A DNA stretch of 64,000 nucleotides from Rhodobacteraceae bacterium D3-12 (GCA_025916135.1 CP104793.1:868001-932000); one strand, 5' to 3'. Positions 52,543 to 62,467 are shown, counted from the stretch's first letter. Numbers and translations: made by a program. The notes: a model not told the origin generated them from the sequence alone.

Positions 52543-53751
52543 GTGCTCGATTTTACCCGTGTACTGGCCGGACCTCTTTGCACGAAAACACTGCGTGACC
52601 TTGGAGCGCAGGTCACAAAAATCGAACCGCCTGCTGGTGATTCCGGCCGGGCAGGAATCCCACATATTAACAAAATGTCAGTCTATTACGCCCAGCAGAA
52701 TGCTGGCAAACGCAACATGAGCATCGATCTCAACTGGCCCCGCGCCAAGGAGATCGTCAAGAACCTTTGCCGAGACGCCGACGTAATCGTTGAGAACTTT
52801 CGTCCGGGTACCTTGGCGAGGTTTGGCCTTGGATATGACGATATCCGAGCGATAAATCCTAGCATCGTCTACGTGTCGATGAGTGGTTACGGTCAGACCG
52901 GTCCGTGGCGAAACCGACCTGCTTTCGCGCCGACAGTTCAGGCTGAAACAGGCCTGACCGACATTTTGGAGCAACACTACGGCTCGGACCTAACCGCCCT
53001 GCGCAATGACGCGTGCAGTCACGCAGATGTTTACACTGGGTTGCAGGGCGTCATCGCGGTTTTAGCTGGTCTCCAGGACCGACAGAACACCGGCGAAGGA
53101 CAACACATCGACGTGTCGATGGCGGCCACCATGCTTGCGGCAAATGAACGGGCTGGGGCCCAGCTTTCTGGCATTGACACTATGGGCGAACCTGTCGCCC
53201 TCAGCGCGCCGGATTCACATATTTTTCCGCTGCCTGACGGCCGGAAAGTGACGATCGCAGCGAGCCCAATTTACACGCCCATGTTTGCCCGGTTCGCCGC
53301 CATCATGCGACGCAACGACCTGTTGAAAGACCCTAGGTTCAAAACGGCTCTATTGCGGCGGGAAAACCTCTCCGCGCTACTGGCGGAGATCGGAGCTTGG
53401 ATATTGACGTTCCGCGATCTGGACCATCTACAAACTCAAGTCAGCGAGGGCGGGTTAGCGATTGGTGTTGTGCGCAGCACCGAAGAGCTGGCAGAGTCAG
53501 AGTGGGCCGAAGACTGGGGGGCCATCGTCGAGATCGACGACCGCGGCGGCAGCGTCATGCGTATGCCAGGCGTTCCTTGGCGGTTCGGTCGATCTGTCCT
53601 GCCAGAACCGGGTGTTCCGTCCTTCCAAGGCGAAGAAAATGCCGCGATCTTGACCGATGCCGGATTGAGCATTGAAGAAATCGATGAACTGAAGTCAGCG
53701 CAGATCATCTTGAGCCGCAAAAGTCTGGTTGAGCCCTATGACGATGCTTGA
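52543..53751 (+). CDS. CaiB/BaiF-family CoA transferase, natural start probably lost
   Basis: A family III CoA transferase: VLDFTRVLAGPLCTKTLRDL, then KIEPPAGDSGRAGIPHINK, YYAQQNAGKRNMSIDL, DVIVENFRPGTLARFGLGYD and VSMSGYGQTGPWRNRPAF. It moves CoA between carboxylic acids. The frame is open here only from GTG 52543. An ATG at 52517 begins MTAPL in another frame; adding one base near 52532 gives MTAPLNGVKVLDFTRV, the expected N-terminus (411 residues). So one base seems missing. Translation from GTG would lose nine residues. The stop overlaps the next gene. Confidence 0.85.
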   Translation: MLDFTRVLAGPLCTKTLRDLGAQVTKIEPPAGDSGRAGIPHINKMSVYYAQQNAGKRNMSIDLNWPRAKEIVKNLCRDADVIVENFRPGTLARFGLGYDDIRAINPSIVYVSMSGYGQTGPWRNRPAFAPTVQAETGLTDILEQHYGSDLTALRNDACSHADVYTGLQGVIAVLAGLQDRQNTGEGQHIDVSMAATMLAANERAGAQLSGIDTMGEPVALSAPDSHIFPLPDGRKVTIAASPIYTPMFARFAAIMRRNDLLKDPRFKTALLRRENLSALLAEIGAWILTFRDLDHLQTQVSEGGLAIGVVRSTEELAESEWAEDWGAIVEIDDRGGSVMRMPGVPWRFGRSVLPEPGVPSFQGEENAAILTDAGLSIEEIDELKSAQIILSRKSLVEPYDDA

Positions 53752-55023
53752 TTATACGCATGATCAGGCGGCGACAAGTTGGGTGCAAGTTCCGGCGGGG
53801 AATGACTTCCCGATCCAGAACCTGCCGCTGGGCATCGTAAAGCCAAAGGACGGCAAGGCTCGCGTCGTTGTTGCGATCGGCGATCAGGTTCTAGATTTAG
53901 CGAAACTCGCAGACATGGGCCCGTTCGATGGTCTGGCCGGTCAGGCGCTGAACCTGTGCCGGCACGAACATCTAAACCCGCTTGCCGCTGCAGGTGTCGC
54001 GCATCGGCGAGCGCTTCGTTTGGCATTGTTCGGCATATTGTCGGCAGAGGCGCCCAGATCCATGGTTAACCAAGTGCGTGAGTGTCTGAGGCCCGCGGTT
54101 CAGAACGAGTATCTTCTGCCTTTTGAGATTGGGGACTATACTGATTTCTATGCCTCACTCGACCACGCAATAAATGTTGGGCGCGCATTCCACACAGACT
54201 ATACGCTTCCTTCAAATTTCACGCATATGCCAATTGCATATCACGGGCGGGCTTCGACCGTTCGGGTATCGGGGACGTCCATCGCTCGGCCAATAGGCCA
54301 GCACGCGCCACAAGGTGGCGCCGCGCCAGTCCTTGCCCCTTCTACCGCACTAGATTTCGAGCTTGAGGTCGGGGTTTTCATCGGTACTGGCAACGTGCCG
54401 GATATCCCCATTCCGATATCTGCGGCGCGGGAGGCCATCTTCGGGCTTTGCCTCCTAAACGACTGGTCCGCCCGCGACCTCCAGGTTTGGGAATCCCGCC
54501 CCTTGGGGCCGTTCTTGTCCAAGAGTTTCGCGACCACGGTTTCGCCATGGGTTGTAACGCCAGAAGCGCTCGCCCCCTTTCGTTGTGAGATTTCTCGTCC
54601 GACAGGGTTTCCGGGTCCACCGGAATACCGGAAATCGCCGGGGCTGGATTCGACATAGAACTTGAAGTCGATATGAATCTACCCGCGGTTGGAGGGCCCG
54701 TTGCGTTGACCCGTACCAATTTCGCGTCCCATTTCTGGGGGGTGGAGCAGATGATTGCGCATCACACGGTCAACGGTTGTCATCTTAGGACTGGGGATCT
54801 GTTGGGGTCCGGTACGGTGTCCGGTCCCGGTGCAACGGAGGCAGGATCCATGGTCGAACTGTCCCAGGGTGGAAAGATTCCGGTGCAGTTGACGCCCACA
54901 GAGACCAGACGGTTCCTTGAAAATGGGGATGAGATCGTCCTGCGAGGCCGATGCCGAAGAGAAGGATTTGCCCCGATCGGATTCGGAGAATGTCGCGGGC
55001 GAATCGCCGCAGGACATCAATAG
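53738..55023 (+). pseudogene. Fumarylacetoacetase-like hydrolase, frameshifted
   Basis: N-terminal FAH domain: SWVQVPAGNDFPIQNLPLGI. The core has LPFEIGDYTDFYASLDHAIN, VGRAF, LPIAYHGRAST-like MPIAYHGRASTVRVSG, FELEVGVFIGTGN and LNDWSARDLQVWESRPLGPF. Near 54620 the frame shifts: it runs into a stop at 54658, while one frame over reads GIPEIAGAGFDIELEVDMNL and TRTNFASHFWGVEQMIAHHT, with GDLLGSGTVSGPGATEAGS, to 55023. One base is missing; the repaired protein is 428 residues, normal for tyrosine-pathway FAH. It would cleave a beta-diketone acid. It overlaps the CoA transferase end. Confidence 0.88.
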
Positions 55024-55031
55024 GGAGGTAC

Positions 55032-55505
55032 ATGAATATGAGTACGAAAAAAAGCAGTTTTCTAAGCACCAACTGGCCTGCCGGGTTGCCGCTGATGGTT
55101 GTTGGTGGGTTGGCCATCTGGTTCAGTCGCGAATACCCAATGGGGACGCTGAGTGCCATGGGCCCCGGCATGCTACCGGTTTTTCTTGGCGGTGTCCTCG
55201 TGTTAATCGGAGCGTTTCTGAGCTTGCAGAATGCGCCCAAGCTCAACGATGACGGTGAAGAAAAAATAGCTTTGAGAAGCTGGGGATGCGTTGCCTTGGG
55301 CATGCTGGCCTTCGTTGCATTTGGCGCGTGGTTTGGTTTACTCCCCGCTACCATTTCACTTGTTGCCCTGTCGGCGGCTGGCGACCGTCGGAACAGCCTT
55401 ATTGACGTTCTTGCGTTGTCAGTGGGGATGTCTCTAATTGCGTCCCTTGTATTTGTCTACGCTCTAGGGCTTCCGTTTCCCTTGTTGAAATTCGGAGGTC
55501 TTTAA
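55032..55505 (+). CDS. TctB, small membrane subunit of the tripartite tricarboxylate transporter
   Basis: A 157-residue protein with four membrane segments: AGLPLMVVGGLAIWFSREYP, MLPVFLGGVLVLIGAFLSL, CVALGMLAFVAFGAWFGLLP and VLALSVGMSLIASLVFVYAL. The MGTLSAMGPGMLPVFLG motif is typical of TctB. It pairs with TctA (next gene; TAATG overlap) and TctC (50745) for uptake across the inner membrane. RBS GGGAGG before ATG 55032. Confidence 0.88.
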   Translation: MNMSTKKSSFLSTNWPAGLPLMVVGGLAIWFSREYPMGTLSAMGPGMLPVFLGGVLVLIGAFLSLQNAPKLNDDGEEKIALRSWGCVALGMLAFVAFGAWFGLLPATISLVALSAAGDRRNSLIDVLALSVGMSLIASLVFVYALGLPFPLLKFGGL

Positions 55506-56991
55506 TGCCGCTACAAGATCTTATGGACGGGTTTCTGGTCGCGCTCCAACCGACCAACCTAGGCTTTTCGCTGCTAGGCGTCGTGGTCGGCAACCTATTC
55601 GGGGTTCTGCCGGGTATCGGGCCAATCACCGCTATCTCAATGCTGTTACCACTGACTTATGTTATGCCTCCAGAAGGGGCGTTGATGATGTTGGCTGGCA
55701 TTTACTATGGCGCGCAATACGGCGGGGCTATTACGTCAATCCTTATGCGGGTGCCCGGTGTCCCCTCGCACGCGGTTACATGCTTGGACGGGCACCCGCT
55801 CACACTCGCCGGAAAGGGGGGCAGGCACTTTTTGCTGCAATGATCTCTTCCTTCAGCGGCGCGAGCATCGGTATTCTGGTGATGATCCTGTTTTCTCCCC
55901 TCATCGTCGATTTCGCGCTCAGTTTCGGGCCTGCGGAATACTTTTCTCTTATGGCGCTAGGACTGCTTGCGGCCTCAACTCTGGCACGCGGCTCTACCCT
56001 GAAAAGTGTGGCCATGGTGGTATTGGGGTTGCTTATGGGGCTGGTGGGCACGGATATTACTAGTGGCTATCAGCGATTTACCTTCGGTGTCGCGGAGCTT
56101 TATGACGGCGTCAGCCTTGTCGCGCTGGCTTTAGGGCTTTTTGCAATTGCCGAAACACTTGGCAACCTTAATCGGTTGGGAAGCGAAGTATCCGACAGGG
56201 TTTTGGTTCCCAAGAGTGTAAAGGGGGAAAAGGGGCTTGTCCGAAGAATTTGGCCCTCCGTTCTTCGCGGCTCAACCCTTGGTTCGTTCTTCGGGGTCTT
56301 GCCTGGTACGGGATCAACAGTGGCTTCCTATATTTCATACGCCATTGAGAAACGTGTCTCCAAAACGCCGGCGCGGTTTGGCTCTGGCGCCATCGAAGGT
56401 GTATCCGGCCCTGAAGCATCTAACAACGCAGCCGCCCAGACTGCTTTCATTCCGACGATGACTCTTGGTATTCCTGGAGACCCGCTGATGGCGTTAATGC
56501 TGAGCGCCATGGTGATTCAGGGCATTCAACCGGGTCCGCAAATGGTGACGGAGCGTCCTGATGTCTTCTGGGGTTTGATCGCCAGTTTCTGGGTCGGAAA
56601 TCTGTTCCTGCTAATGTTGAACATTCCACTTATTGGCATTTGGATCCGTTTGCTGTCGGTGCCGTATCGGTTGTTCTATCCTGCCCTGCTGTTCTTTGTC
56701 TGTATCGGTGTTTACTCAAGTGGCAACAGCCTGACGGATGTGGCCATTGCTTTTGTCATAGGAGTAGCGGGATTTGGAATGATCCGACTCGGCTTCGAGG
56801 CGGCGCCAATGCTTCTCGGATTCGTTCTTGGCCCCCTGATCGAAGAAAACTTTCGCCGAGCCCTGTTGATTTCTCGTGGGAATCCGATGATTTTTCTGGA
56901 AAGCCCCATCTGCATCGTTATCGCCGGGTCGTGCCTGTTCCTTCTTTTCCAAGGGGCTATACGCCGTTGGCGATCTGCTCCTGCCGCGTGA
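55505..56991 (+). pseudogene. TctA, large permease subunit, frameshifted in a G run
   Basis: The N-terminal part (55505-55843) carries GNLFGVLPGIGPITAISMLL and YYGAQYGGAITSILMRVPGV, then PSHAVTCLDGHPLTLAGKGG. After AAAGGGGGGC the frame fails; one more G gives GGQALFAAMISSFSGASIGI, and the rest runs intact: ARGSTLKSVAMVVLGLLMGL, GTDITSGYQRFTFGVAELYD, SFFGVLPGTGSTVASYISYA and GVSGPEASNNAAAQTAFIPT. Repaired length is 495 residues, about 12 membrane segments. As written, transport by this system would fail. The deletion in a homopolymer may be a sequencing error. Confidence 0.9.
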
Positions 56992-57078
56992 CGGAGAACG
57001 ACGATTTCCCAGCTACAGGTCGGCCCGTTTTTCCTCTAGATTGACGTTGCACCAAACGCCGAACAGGAGAGCGTCGAC

Positions 57079-57762
57079 ATGACCCAAAGAAGCGAGCGCA
57101 AGCCACGATCGCGATCCTATCACCACGGTACTCTTCGTGAGACATTGATTTCCGAGGGCCGGCGCATGTTGGAAAAAACAGGCCCGGTGGAACTTAGCCT
57201 ACGCCAAGTCGCACGTAGCGCTGGTGTATCGGAAGCGGCCCCTGCGCGTCATTTTGACGGCAAAGACGGGCTGTTGGCAGCCATCGCGACGCAAGGTTTC
57301 CAAGAGTTAACCGCTATTCGCCGGGAGATCGTCGCCCGGAAATTAGACAATCTGCGCACCGCTTACGAGATGATGCGCAGCTATGTGGATTTTGCGATCG
57401 GCAAAAAGGGCGTGTTCAACCTAATGGTCGGACCACGCCTGATAGAAAAGCGGCGGCACGAAGCGTTGCAAGCGGCAGGTGCAGAGTCGTTCGAATATTT
57501 CGCAATGGCTGTGAAAAACCTCGCAAATGAGTCTGGCTGGCCCGAGCACCAAGTCGAACTGGTTGCACATTTTGCATGGTCCGTCGAGCATGGTCTTGCG
57601 ACGCTAATCCTCGGTGACCGAGCCCCGAGAAGCAGTCGAGGCATGACGCTGGATGAGATGATCGGTTTCTCGATTTCTTTCGCCCTTAACGCTATCCGCT
57701 CCGGGCCAAGCAATTTTGAAGAAGTGATGGCCATCGTTGACCCGCAGGGCAGTCAAAATTGA
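57079..57762 (+). CDS. TetR/AcrR-family regulator at the end of the tct operon
   Basis: A 227-residue repressor. HTH: SYHHGTLRETLISEGRRMLE ... LSLRQVARSAGVSEAAPARH, FDGKDGLLAAIATQGFQEL. The C-terminal ligand domain (AYEMMRSYVDFAIGKKGVFN, then LMVGPRL) belongs to the TetR_C_13-like group. Placed 87 bases after tctA on the same strand, so it probably senses the substrate or a CoA intermediate and controls the operon; the GTTAAC repeats at 50682 are possible sites. ATG follows AGGAGAGCGTCG. Confidence 0.9.
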   Translation: MTQRSERKPRSRSYHHGTLRETLISEGRRMLEKTGPVELSLRQVARSAGVSEAAPARHFDGKDGLLAAIATQGFQELTAIRREIVARKLDNLRTAYEMMRSYVDFAIGKKGVFNLMVGPRLIEKRRHEALQAAGAESFEYFAMAVKNLANESGWPEHQVELVAHFAWSVEHGLATLILGDRAPRSSRGMTLDEMIGFSISFALNAIRSGPSNFEEVMAIVDPQGSQN

Positions 57763-57804
57763 TCTGGCCTGAGAGCTTGTTAAAGAAATAGATCTATTGA
57801 GGCG

Positions 57805-58305
57805 TTAAGTTAAATTGGTCGTGCGAAATGCACGTTGTATGGTCAATTCACCCGAAAGTTGACCAAGAAGATGCAGCGCCTCCGCGTCAGACGAAACGTC
57901 GGGCCATTGCCGCATGGCTGCAATCATTAGTGCTAAACCTTTCCCAAACGCATCTTTTTCTACTTTTGAGGCGGAATTCACTTCTGCCGCATAGCTCATT
58001 GCTGGGCACCATAGCTCGCCTTCCGGACGCTGGCCGTATGTGCGAACTTCTCTGCAATAGTGTTCCGCCGTTTCAAATTGCGTCATCCATTCGATAACAC
58101 GCGTGAAACCGGCCTCAATTCCGGCAGCTGCGAGGTCGTTACGTGATTTGAAACGCGCATAAACTGCACCCGTGGTGAGCTCTGCAAGTTTCGCGACCTT
58201 GGCCGGGCCGATAGCAGATAGTCCGAATCGACGCCCCACCAAATCAGCAGCATCAGCCAGAGCGCGTCCGTTTTCTTCTGCTATTTCCGGATTAACCTTT
58301 ACCAT
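57805..58305 (-). CDS. TetR-like regulator, divergent from the SCP2-cox operon
   Basis: A 166-residue protein. An HTH-like N-terminus (ADLVGRRFGLSAIGPAKVAK, LAELTTGAVYARFKSRNDLA) replaces the more usual TetR spacing, and the helical C-terminus has GELWCPAMSYAAEVNSASKV and EALHLLGQLSGELTIQRAF. It is transcribed away from the SCP2 gene, with a palindrome in the gap at 58352. Shorter than typical TetR proteins (about 190-200), mainly at the N-terminus. Convergent with the TetR gene at 57079. Confidence 0.75.
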   Translation of the reverse strand: MVKVNPEIAEENGRALADAADLVGRRFGLSAIGPAKVAKLAELTTGAVYARFKSRNDLAAAGIEAGFTRVIEWMTQFETAEHYCREVRTYGQRPEGELWCPAMSYAAEVNSASKVEKDAFGKGLALMIAAMRQWPDVSSDAEALHLLGQLSGELTIQRAFRTTNLT

Positions 58306-58351
58306 GAGGGCCTCGCTTTGAACTGCTAATGTCGAAAGTGGTCAGGAATTT

Positions 58352-58379
58352 TTGATATTATCAAATATCATTGTTGACA
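58352..58379 (+). promoter_or_regulatory. Palindrome and -35-like site between the TetR-like gene and the SCP2 gene
   Basis: TTGATATTATCAA (58352-58364) is a perfect odd-length palindrome. TTGACA (58374-58379) follows as a candidate -35 for the SCP2-cox operon; I could not place a good -10. A second partial copy (TTATCAAAATATCAA) lies near 58415. Likely sites for the divergent regulator. Confidence 0.45.
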
Positions 58380-58470
58380 AGGTATGCATCGCCTGCAACT
58401 TTAATAACTCAAATTATCAAAATATCAACGTCGTGACGATGAAATTTGAATTACTAGGGGAGGTATCAAG

Positions 58471-58779
58471 ATGAAAACACTAGAGGAATACACAAGCGGG
58501 ATTGCATCTGCGATTTCGACGGATGACTTTGGCTCGAAAACTGTAAGGTTGGACATTGCCGAAGTTGGCTCGATCTATGTGAGCGGAGCATCTGTTTCCA
58601 ATGCAACGGACCGTGCCGATTGTGAGTTGAAAACGGACCATGCAACTTTTGAAAAAATGTTTCATGGGCAGCTCGATTCAACCGTCGCGTTTGGCCAAGG
58701 CGCGCTGCAAATTGATGGTGATATGGGGCTAGCACTTAAGGTGCCGCCGCTCTTTGTTCGCGCTGCAACAAAGTCTTAG
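58471..58779 (+). CDS. SCP2 sterol-binding domain protein
   Basis: A 102-residue single SCP2 domain: VRLDIAEVGSIYVSGASVSN, then ADCELKTDHATFEKMFHGQL, DSTVAFGQGALQIDGDMGLA and LKVPPLF. The domain binds hydrophobic or acyl-CoA ligands. First gene of the cox-like operon, ATG after GGGGAGG. In this context it may hold the hydrophobic substrate or an acyl-CoA for the hydroxylase; that is inference. Confidence 0.88.
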   Translation: MKTLEEYTSGIASAISTDDFGSKTVRLDIAEVGSIYVSGASVSNATDRADCELKTDHATFEKMFHGQLDSTVAFGQGALQIDGDMGLALKVPPLFVRAATKS

Positions 58780-58793
58780 GCTGGGCGGGCCTC

Positions 58794-59279
58794 ATGGATA
58801 GTTTGTTCTCTTTATCGTTCGTCGTCGATGGCAGTCCGTCTACCGTAAATGTGCGGGATCGCGATCTGTTGGTATTCGTTTTGCGCGATCAACTGCGTCG
58901 TACATCAGTGCATATTGGCTGTGAGTCCGGACGCTGCGGTGCTTGCACGGTTATGTTGAATGGTACACCGACCAAATCGTGCATGGTGCTTGCGCGCCAA
59001 GTGGAAGGTATGACGATTTCCACTCTTGAAGAGACCGCTCAAGCCCCAACAGGTGAAATTGTAGCGGCCGCATTCAAAAGGGCACACGCCTTGCAATGCG
59101 GTTTTTGCACGCCCGGCATGGTCACTGCAGTCGTTGGGTTGCTCAATCGAGATACCGATGTAAGCGAGGATGACGTCCGGCAGGCCCTGAGGGGCAATCT
59201 ATGCCGATGCACCGGGTATCAGCACATCGTAGATGCGGTGTTGGATGCTGCTGCGACTTTGCGGGAGGCTCGGACATGA
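58794..59279 (+). CDS. CoxS-like [2Fe-2S] subunit of a molybdenum hydroxylase
   Basis: A 161-residue two-cluster iron-sulfur protein. The plant-type ferredoxin motif is HIGCESGRCGACTVMLNGTP, then KSC near residue 63. The C-terminal domain is LQCGFCTPGMVTAVVGLLNR ... LRGNLCRCTGYQHIVDAV. It passes electrons between the molybdenum cofactor and FAD subunits. Overlaps the large-subunit gene by four bases. Confidence 0.95.
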   Translation: MDSLFSLSFVVDGSPSTVNVRDRDLLVFVLRDQLRRTSVHIGCESGRCGACTVMLNGTPTKSCMVLARQVEGMTISTLEETAQAPTGEIVAAAFKRAHALQCGFCTPGMVTAVVGLLNRDTDVSEDDVRQALRGNLCRCTGYQHIVDAVLDAAATLREART

Positions 59280-61588
59280 TACGGCCGGTAATTGGCATGT
59301 CAATGGTGCGGCGAGAGGATGATCGTCAGCTCGCTGGATTGGGTCGTTTTGTCGAGGATGTGACCCATCCAGGCCAGCTTTACGCGATATTTGTTAGAAG
59401 CACACAAGCTCATGCAGAATTAATTGCGGTCGATACCAGTTCAGCTGCATCTGCACCCGGGGTGGTGCAGGTATTAACCGGAAAGGATCTGTCTGAGATA
59501 GGGGCGCTTAAGCCGCAATGGGCTTTGGCAACCGCTCTTACTGCCGGTCGGCCGGTATTGGCGCGCGAAAAAGTGCGCCATGTAGGCGAACCTGTGGCGG
59601 TTGTGATCGCGGAGTCCGAGGCACAAGCCATCGATGCTGTTGCCCAGGTGGTTGTGAGTTATAAGGCATTGCCTTCGGTCTTGGATCAAGATGAGGCAAT
59701 GCTTGCCACAGCGCCTCAGATTCATGACCATATTCAGTCAAACCATTCGGGAAGCTTCACACGTGGCACAGACGATGTGGATGAAATTTTGGCGAAAGCG
59801 CACTTCGTTCATACAATTGAGCTAGTAAATCAGCGTTTGGTTCCTTCGCCTTTGGAAGGCAGAGCGATCAACGCAAGAATTGATCCACTTGATGGGCGTT
59901 TGGAAATCTACGTTGGCCATCAACTGCCGCATTTGTTTCGTCGTTCCGTGTCTGAAGTCCTGGGCGTCGAAGAAAACCAGATCAGAGTGATTTCCCCCGA
60001 TGTGGGTGGAGGCTTTGGTGCGAAAATGCACTTTTACCCGGAAGACATGGTGGTGGCCTATGCCGCGATTACCCTGAAGCGGCCCGTTAAATGGTCGGAG
60101 CGGCGTCTTGAAGGACGTTATGCTACATCGCACGGGCGCGACCACAAAACCACGATCACTGTTGGTGCTGATGTCGATGGCCGTATTCAAGCACTGAAAT
60201 TGCATAGTCGCGCAAATCTTGGGGCGTATATGTCCAGCATGGGCGGCGGTGTGCCAACAATCAACGTGGCTCTGTTTGTGCTTGGCACATATAATATCCC
60301 CGCGGCCTGGGTTAAGATTGATTGTATCTACACCAATACGACCCCTACAGATGCCTATCGCGGTGCAGGGCGACCTGAAGCCTCGTATATGATTGAGCGC
60401 ACAATTGATTTGTTGGCCCGTGAGATGGGACTGGATCCATTCGAAGTACGCGCTCGCAACTTAATAGAGCCAAAAGCTCTGCCGATGAGACAAGTGACGG
60501 GCGCGAACTTGGACAGCGGCGATTACCAAAGAGTTCTGTCCAGAGCCCAGCAAATTCTGAAAGAGAGTGATCCCGTTGAATGCCCTAAGGGGTGGCTGCG
60601 CGGCGAAGGTATTTCGTTCTATACCGAAACCTGTGGAGTTGGTCCCGGTGAACTTCAGTCTTTGGTCGGGTTTGATAGGGGAGGCTATGAAAGCGCGCGC
60701 GTTGTCATCGGATCAGATGCAAGCGTTACTGTTTTGTCTGGCGCACATAGTCACGGTCAGGGCCACAAAACAGTATTTGCACAGATTGCAGCAGATGCGC
60801 TTGGCATTGAATTTGAAAAAATCAATGTCATTCAAGGTGATACCGATCGTGTTCCACAAGGTGTTGGCACGTTTAATTCACGTTCCATACCTGTGGGTGG
60901 CACTGCAGTTAGAGAAGCTTGTGATCGTTTGCGTGAGAAAATGCGATTGATCGCATGCAGTATACTTAGGATCAGTGTCGACGCTTTGATCGAGCAAGAC
61001 GGAGGTTTCGGTGTTGTCGGCGAAGACCGTAGCATTTCTATTTCCGAAGTTTGTCGGGAAGCCTGGATTGGCCACAAATCGCGGCAAGCAGGCATCGGGC
61101 TTGAGGAAACTGAGTTTTTCCACCCCCGCGCGATGTCGGCTCCTTATGGCGCGCATATCGTTCGGGTTGACGTAGACCCACGCACTGGTGAAATCTGCCT
61201 GCGAGACTACATCGCAGTTGATGATTGTGGCACTGTTATAAACCCGTTGCTCGCACGCGGTCAGGTTCATGGCGGCGTTGCACAAGGTCTGGGCCAAGCG
61301 CTGTTCGAGGACGGCACAAGCGATGAATTTGGTTTTCTTCCCGAAGACCTGCCCTTGCCGCGATTTGATCACATGCCACGGCTGAATACAGAACACGTCG
61401 AAATACCGACTTGGACGAACCCACTCGGTGCTAAGGGGCTCGGAGAGGCGGGCACTATCGCGGCCCCATCTGCTTTGGTGAACGCTGTGCAAGATGCGCT
61501 TTGGCCGATTGGTGTTCGAAATTTGGAAATGCCGCTGACGCCAGAACGCGTCTTGTCTGCGATTGATAGTGCAGAGGTCTCAAAATGA
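59276..61588 (+). CDS. CoxL-like molybdopterin-binding large subunit (xanthine dehydrogenase family)
   Basis: A 770-residue catalytic subunit. The N-terminal domain has GLGRFVEDVTHPGQLYAIFV and VGEPVAVVIAESEAQAIDAV. The cofactor regions are VISPDVGGGFGAKMHFYPED, the active-site loop TPTDAYRGAGRPEASYMIER, and GAHSHGQGHKTVFAQIAADA. The loop is AYRGAGR, not the AYxCSFR of form I carbon monoxide dehydrogenase, so this is a form II or aldehyde/N-heterocycle hydroxylase. A C-terminal LGAKGLGEAGTIAAPSALVN carries the catalytic Glu. It hydroxylates with water-derived oxygen. Substrate unknown. Confidence 0.94.
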   Translation: MIRPVIGMSMVRREDDRQLAGLGRFVEDVTHPGQLYAIFVRSTQAHAELIAVDTSSAASAPGVVQVLTGKDLSEIGALKPQWALATALTAGRPVLAREKVRHVGEPVAVVIAESEAQAIDAVAQVVVSYKALPSVLDQDEAMLATAPQIHDHIQSNHSGSFTRGTDDVDEILAKAHFVHTIELVNQRLVPSPLEGRAINARIDPLDGRLEIYVGHQLPHLFRRSVSEVLGVEENQIRVISPDVGGGFGAKMHFYPEDMVVAYAAITLKRPVKWSERRLEGRYATSHGRDHKTTITVGADVDGRIQALKLHSRANLGAYMSSMGGGVPTINVALFVLGTYNIPAAWVKIDCIYTNTTPTDAYRGAGRPEASYMIERTIDLLAREMGLDPFEVRARNLIEPKALPMRQVTGANLDSGDYQRVLSRAQQILKESDPVECPKGWLRGEGISFYTETCGVGPGELQSLVGFDRGGYESARVVIGSDASVTVLSGAHSHGQGHKTVFAQIAADALGIEFEKINVIQGDTDRVPQGVGTFNSRSIPVGGTAVREACDRLREKMRLIACSILRISVDALIEQDGGFGVVGEDRSISISEVCREAWIGHKSRQAGIGLEETEFFHPRAMSAPYGAHIVRVDVDPRTGEICLRDYIAVDDCGTVINPLLARGQVHGGVAQGLGQALFEDGTSDEFGFLPEDLPLPRFDHMPRLNTEHVEIPTWTNPLGAKGLGEAGTIAAPSALVNAVQDALWPIGVRNLEMPLTPERVLSAIDSAEVSK

Positions 61589-62391
61589 TACCTGCTTCCT
61601 TTTCTTATAAGCGGCCAGAAACGATAGACGAAGCCGTGGCATTACTGACGGATCCAAATTCCGTTCCTTTGGCTGGAGGGCATTCGTTGTTGACCCGTCT
61701 AAAGCGGAGAACCCAAAGGCCTTCTGTTGTTGTAGATATTTCTAGGCTTGGCCTTGAAAAAATGTCGCAAGCCTCAGGGCGGCTTAATGTTGGCGCGATG
61801 GTCCGTCAGGCGAATTTGAAAGATTGCGAAGGTGGGTGCGCTCTATTGAACGCGGTCGTTGATGCCACCGGAGACTCGTCAACTCGCGCAAACGGCACCC
61901 TGGTTGGAGCGCTTTGCGCAAAAGAGCCAGGAGGAGACTGGATTCCCGCTGCCTTGGCTTTGGATGGAGTATTGTCGATAGTTGGACCAGAGGGCCGAGA
62001 AACTATTCCTCTGAGCCAGGCGCTGACGCGGCCGATTGAGGGTCGTTTGGTTACTGAAGTAGCGCTCTCGATACCTGGCAAAGAGGCCATCCAAGGATAC
62101 CGCAAAGTAAAACACGCCGCTGTGGGTTGGAGCATCGCCAGTGTTGCTTTTCTTATTGAAAAAGAACGGGTGCGTTTTTCTGTAGGAGGCGCTGTTGCGC
62201 GGCCGGGCCGCTTGAAACAGATCGAAAATGCTGTGTTGCGGGGAACTAAGGTAACTGCTGAGCAAATCGCTGCGCAGATCGATGCGTTGGAGCCAATCGG
62301 GGACCGATACGCTTCGGCCAAATACCGCGCTCGCCGGCTTACAATATTGGTAAACGACATAATTAGCGAAGTCTCCCAGACGGATAGATGA
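61585..62391 (+). CDS. CoxM-like FAD-binding subunit
   Basis: A 268-residue flavoprotein: FSYKRPETIDEAVALLTDPN at the start, PLAGGHSLLTRLKRRTQRPS (first FAD loop) and a second loop ATGDSSTRANGTLVGALCAK, then the CO_deh_flav_C region YRKVKHAAVGWSIASVAFLI. The second FAD loop is usually TIGGxxA; here it is degenerate (RANGTLVGA). It passes electrons to an acceptor. Overlaps coxL by four bases. Confidence 0.92.
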   Translation: MIPASFSYKRPETIDEAVALLTDPNSVPLAGGHSLLTRLKRRTQRPSVVVDISRLGLEKMSQASGRLNVGAMVRQANLKDCEGGCALLNAVVDATGDSSTRANGTLVGALCAKEPGGDWIPAALALDGVLSIVGPEGRETIPLSQALTRPIEGRLVTEVALSIPGKEAIQGYRKVKHAAVGWSIASVAFLIEKERVRFSVGGAVARPGRLKQIENAVLRGTKVTAEQIAAQIDALEPIGDRYASAKYRARRLTILVNDIISEVSQTDR

Positions 62392-62407
62392 ATGGGAGGA
62401 ACCAGAC

Positions 62408-62449
62408 ATGACAAATAACACAGATATAGTTCCAAGTGGACTTGTTTAG
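62408..62449 (+). CDS. Possible 13-codon mini-ORF
   Basis: ATG 62408 has a strong ribosome site (TGGGAGG, ten bases upstream). It reads MTNNTDIVPSGLV, then TAG, and is followed by CAGGAG and the thiolase ATG. It may be a leader peptide, a coupling device or the remnant of a deleted gene. Too short to compare with any family. Confidence 0.3.
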   Translation: MTNNTDIVPSGLV

Positions 62450-62467
62450 CTACACAGGAGAAACGCT

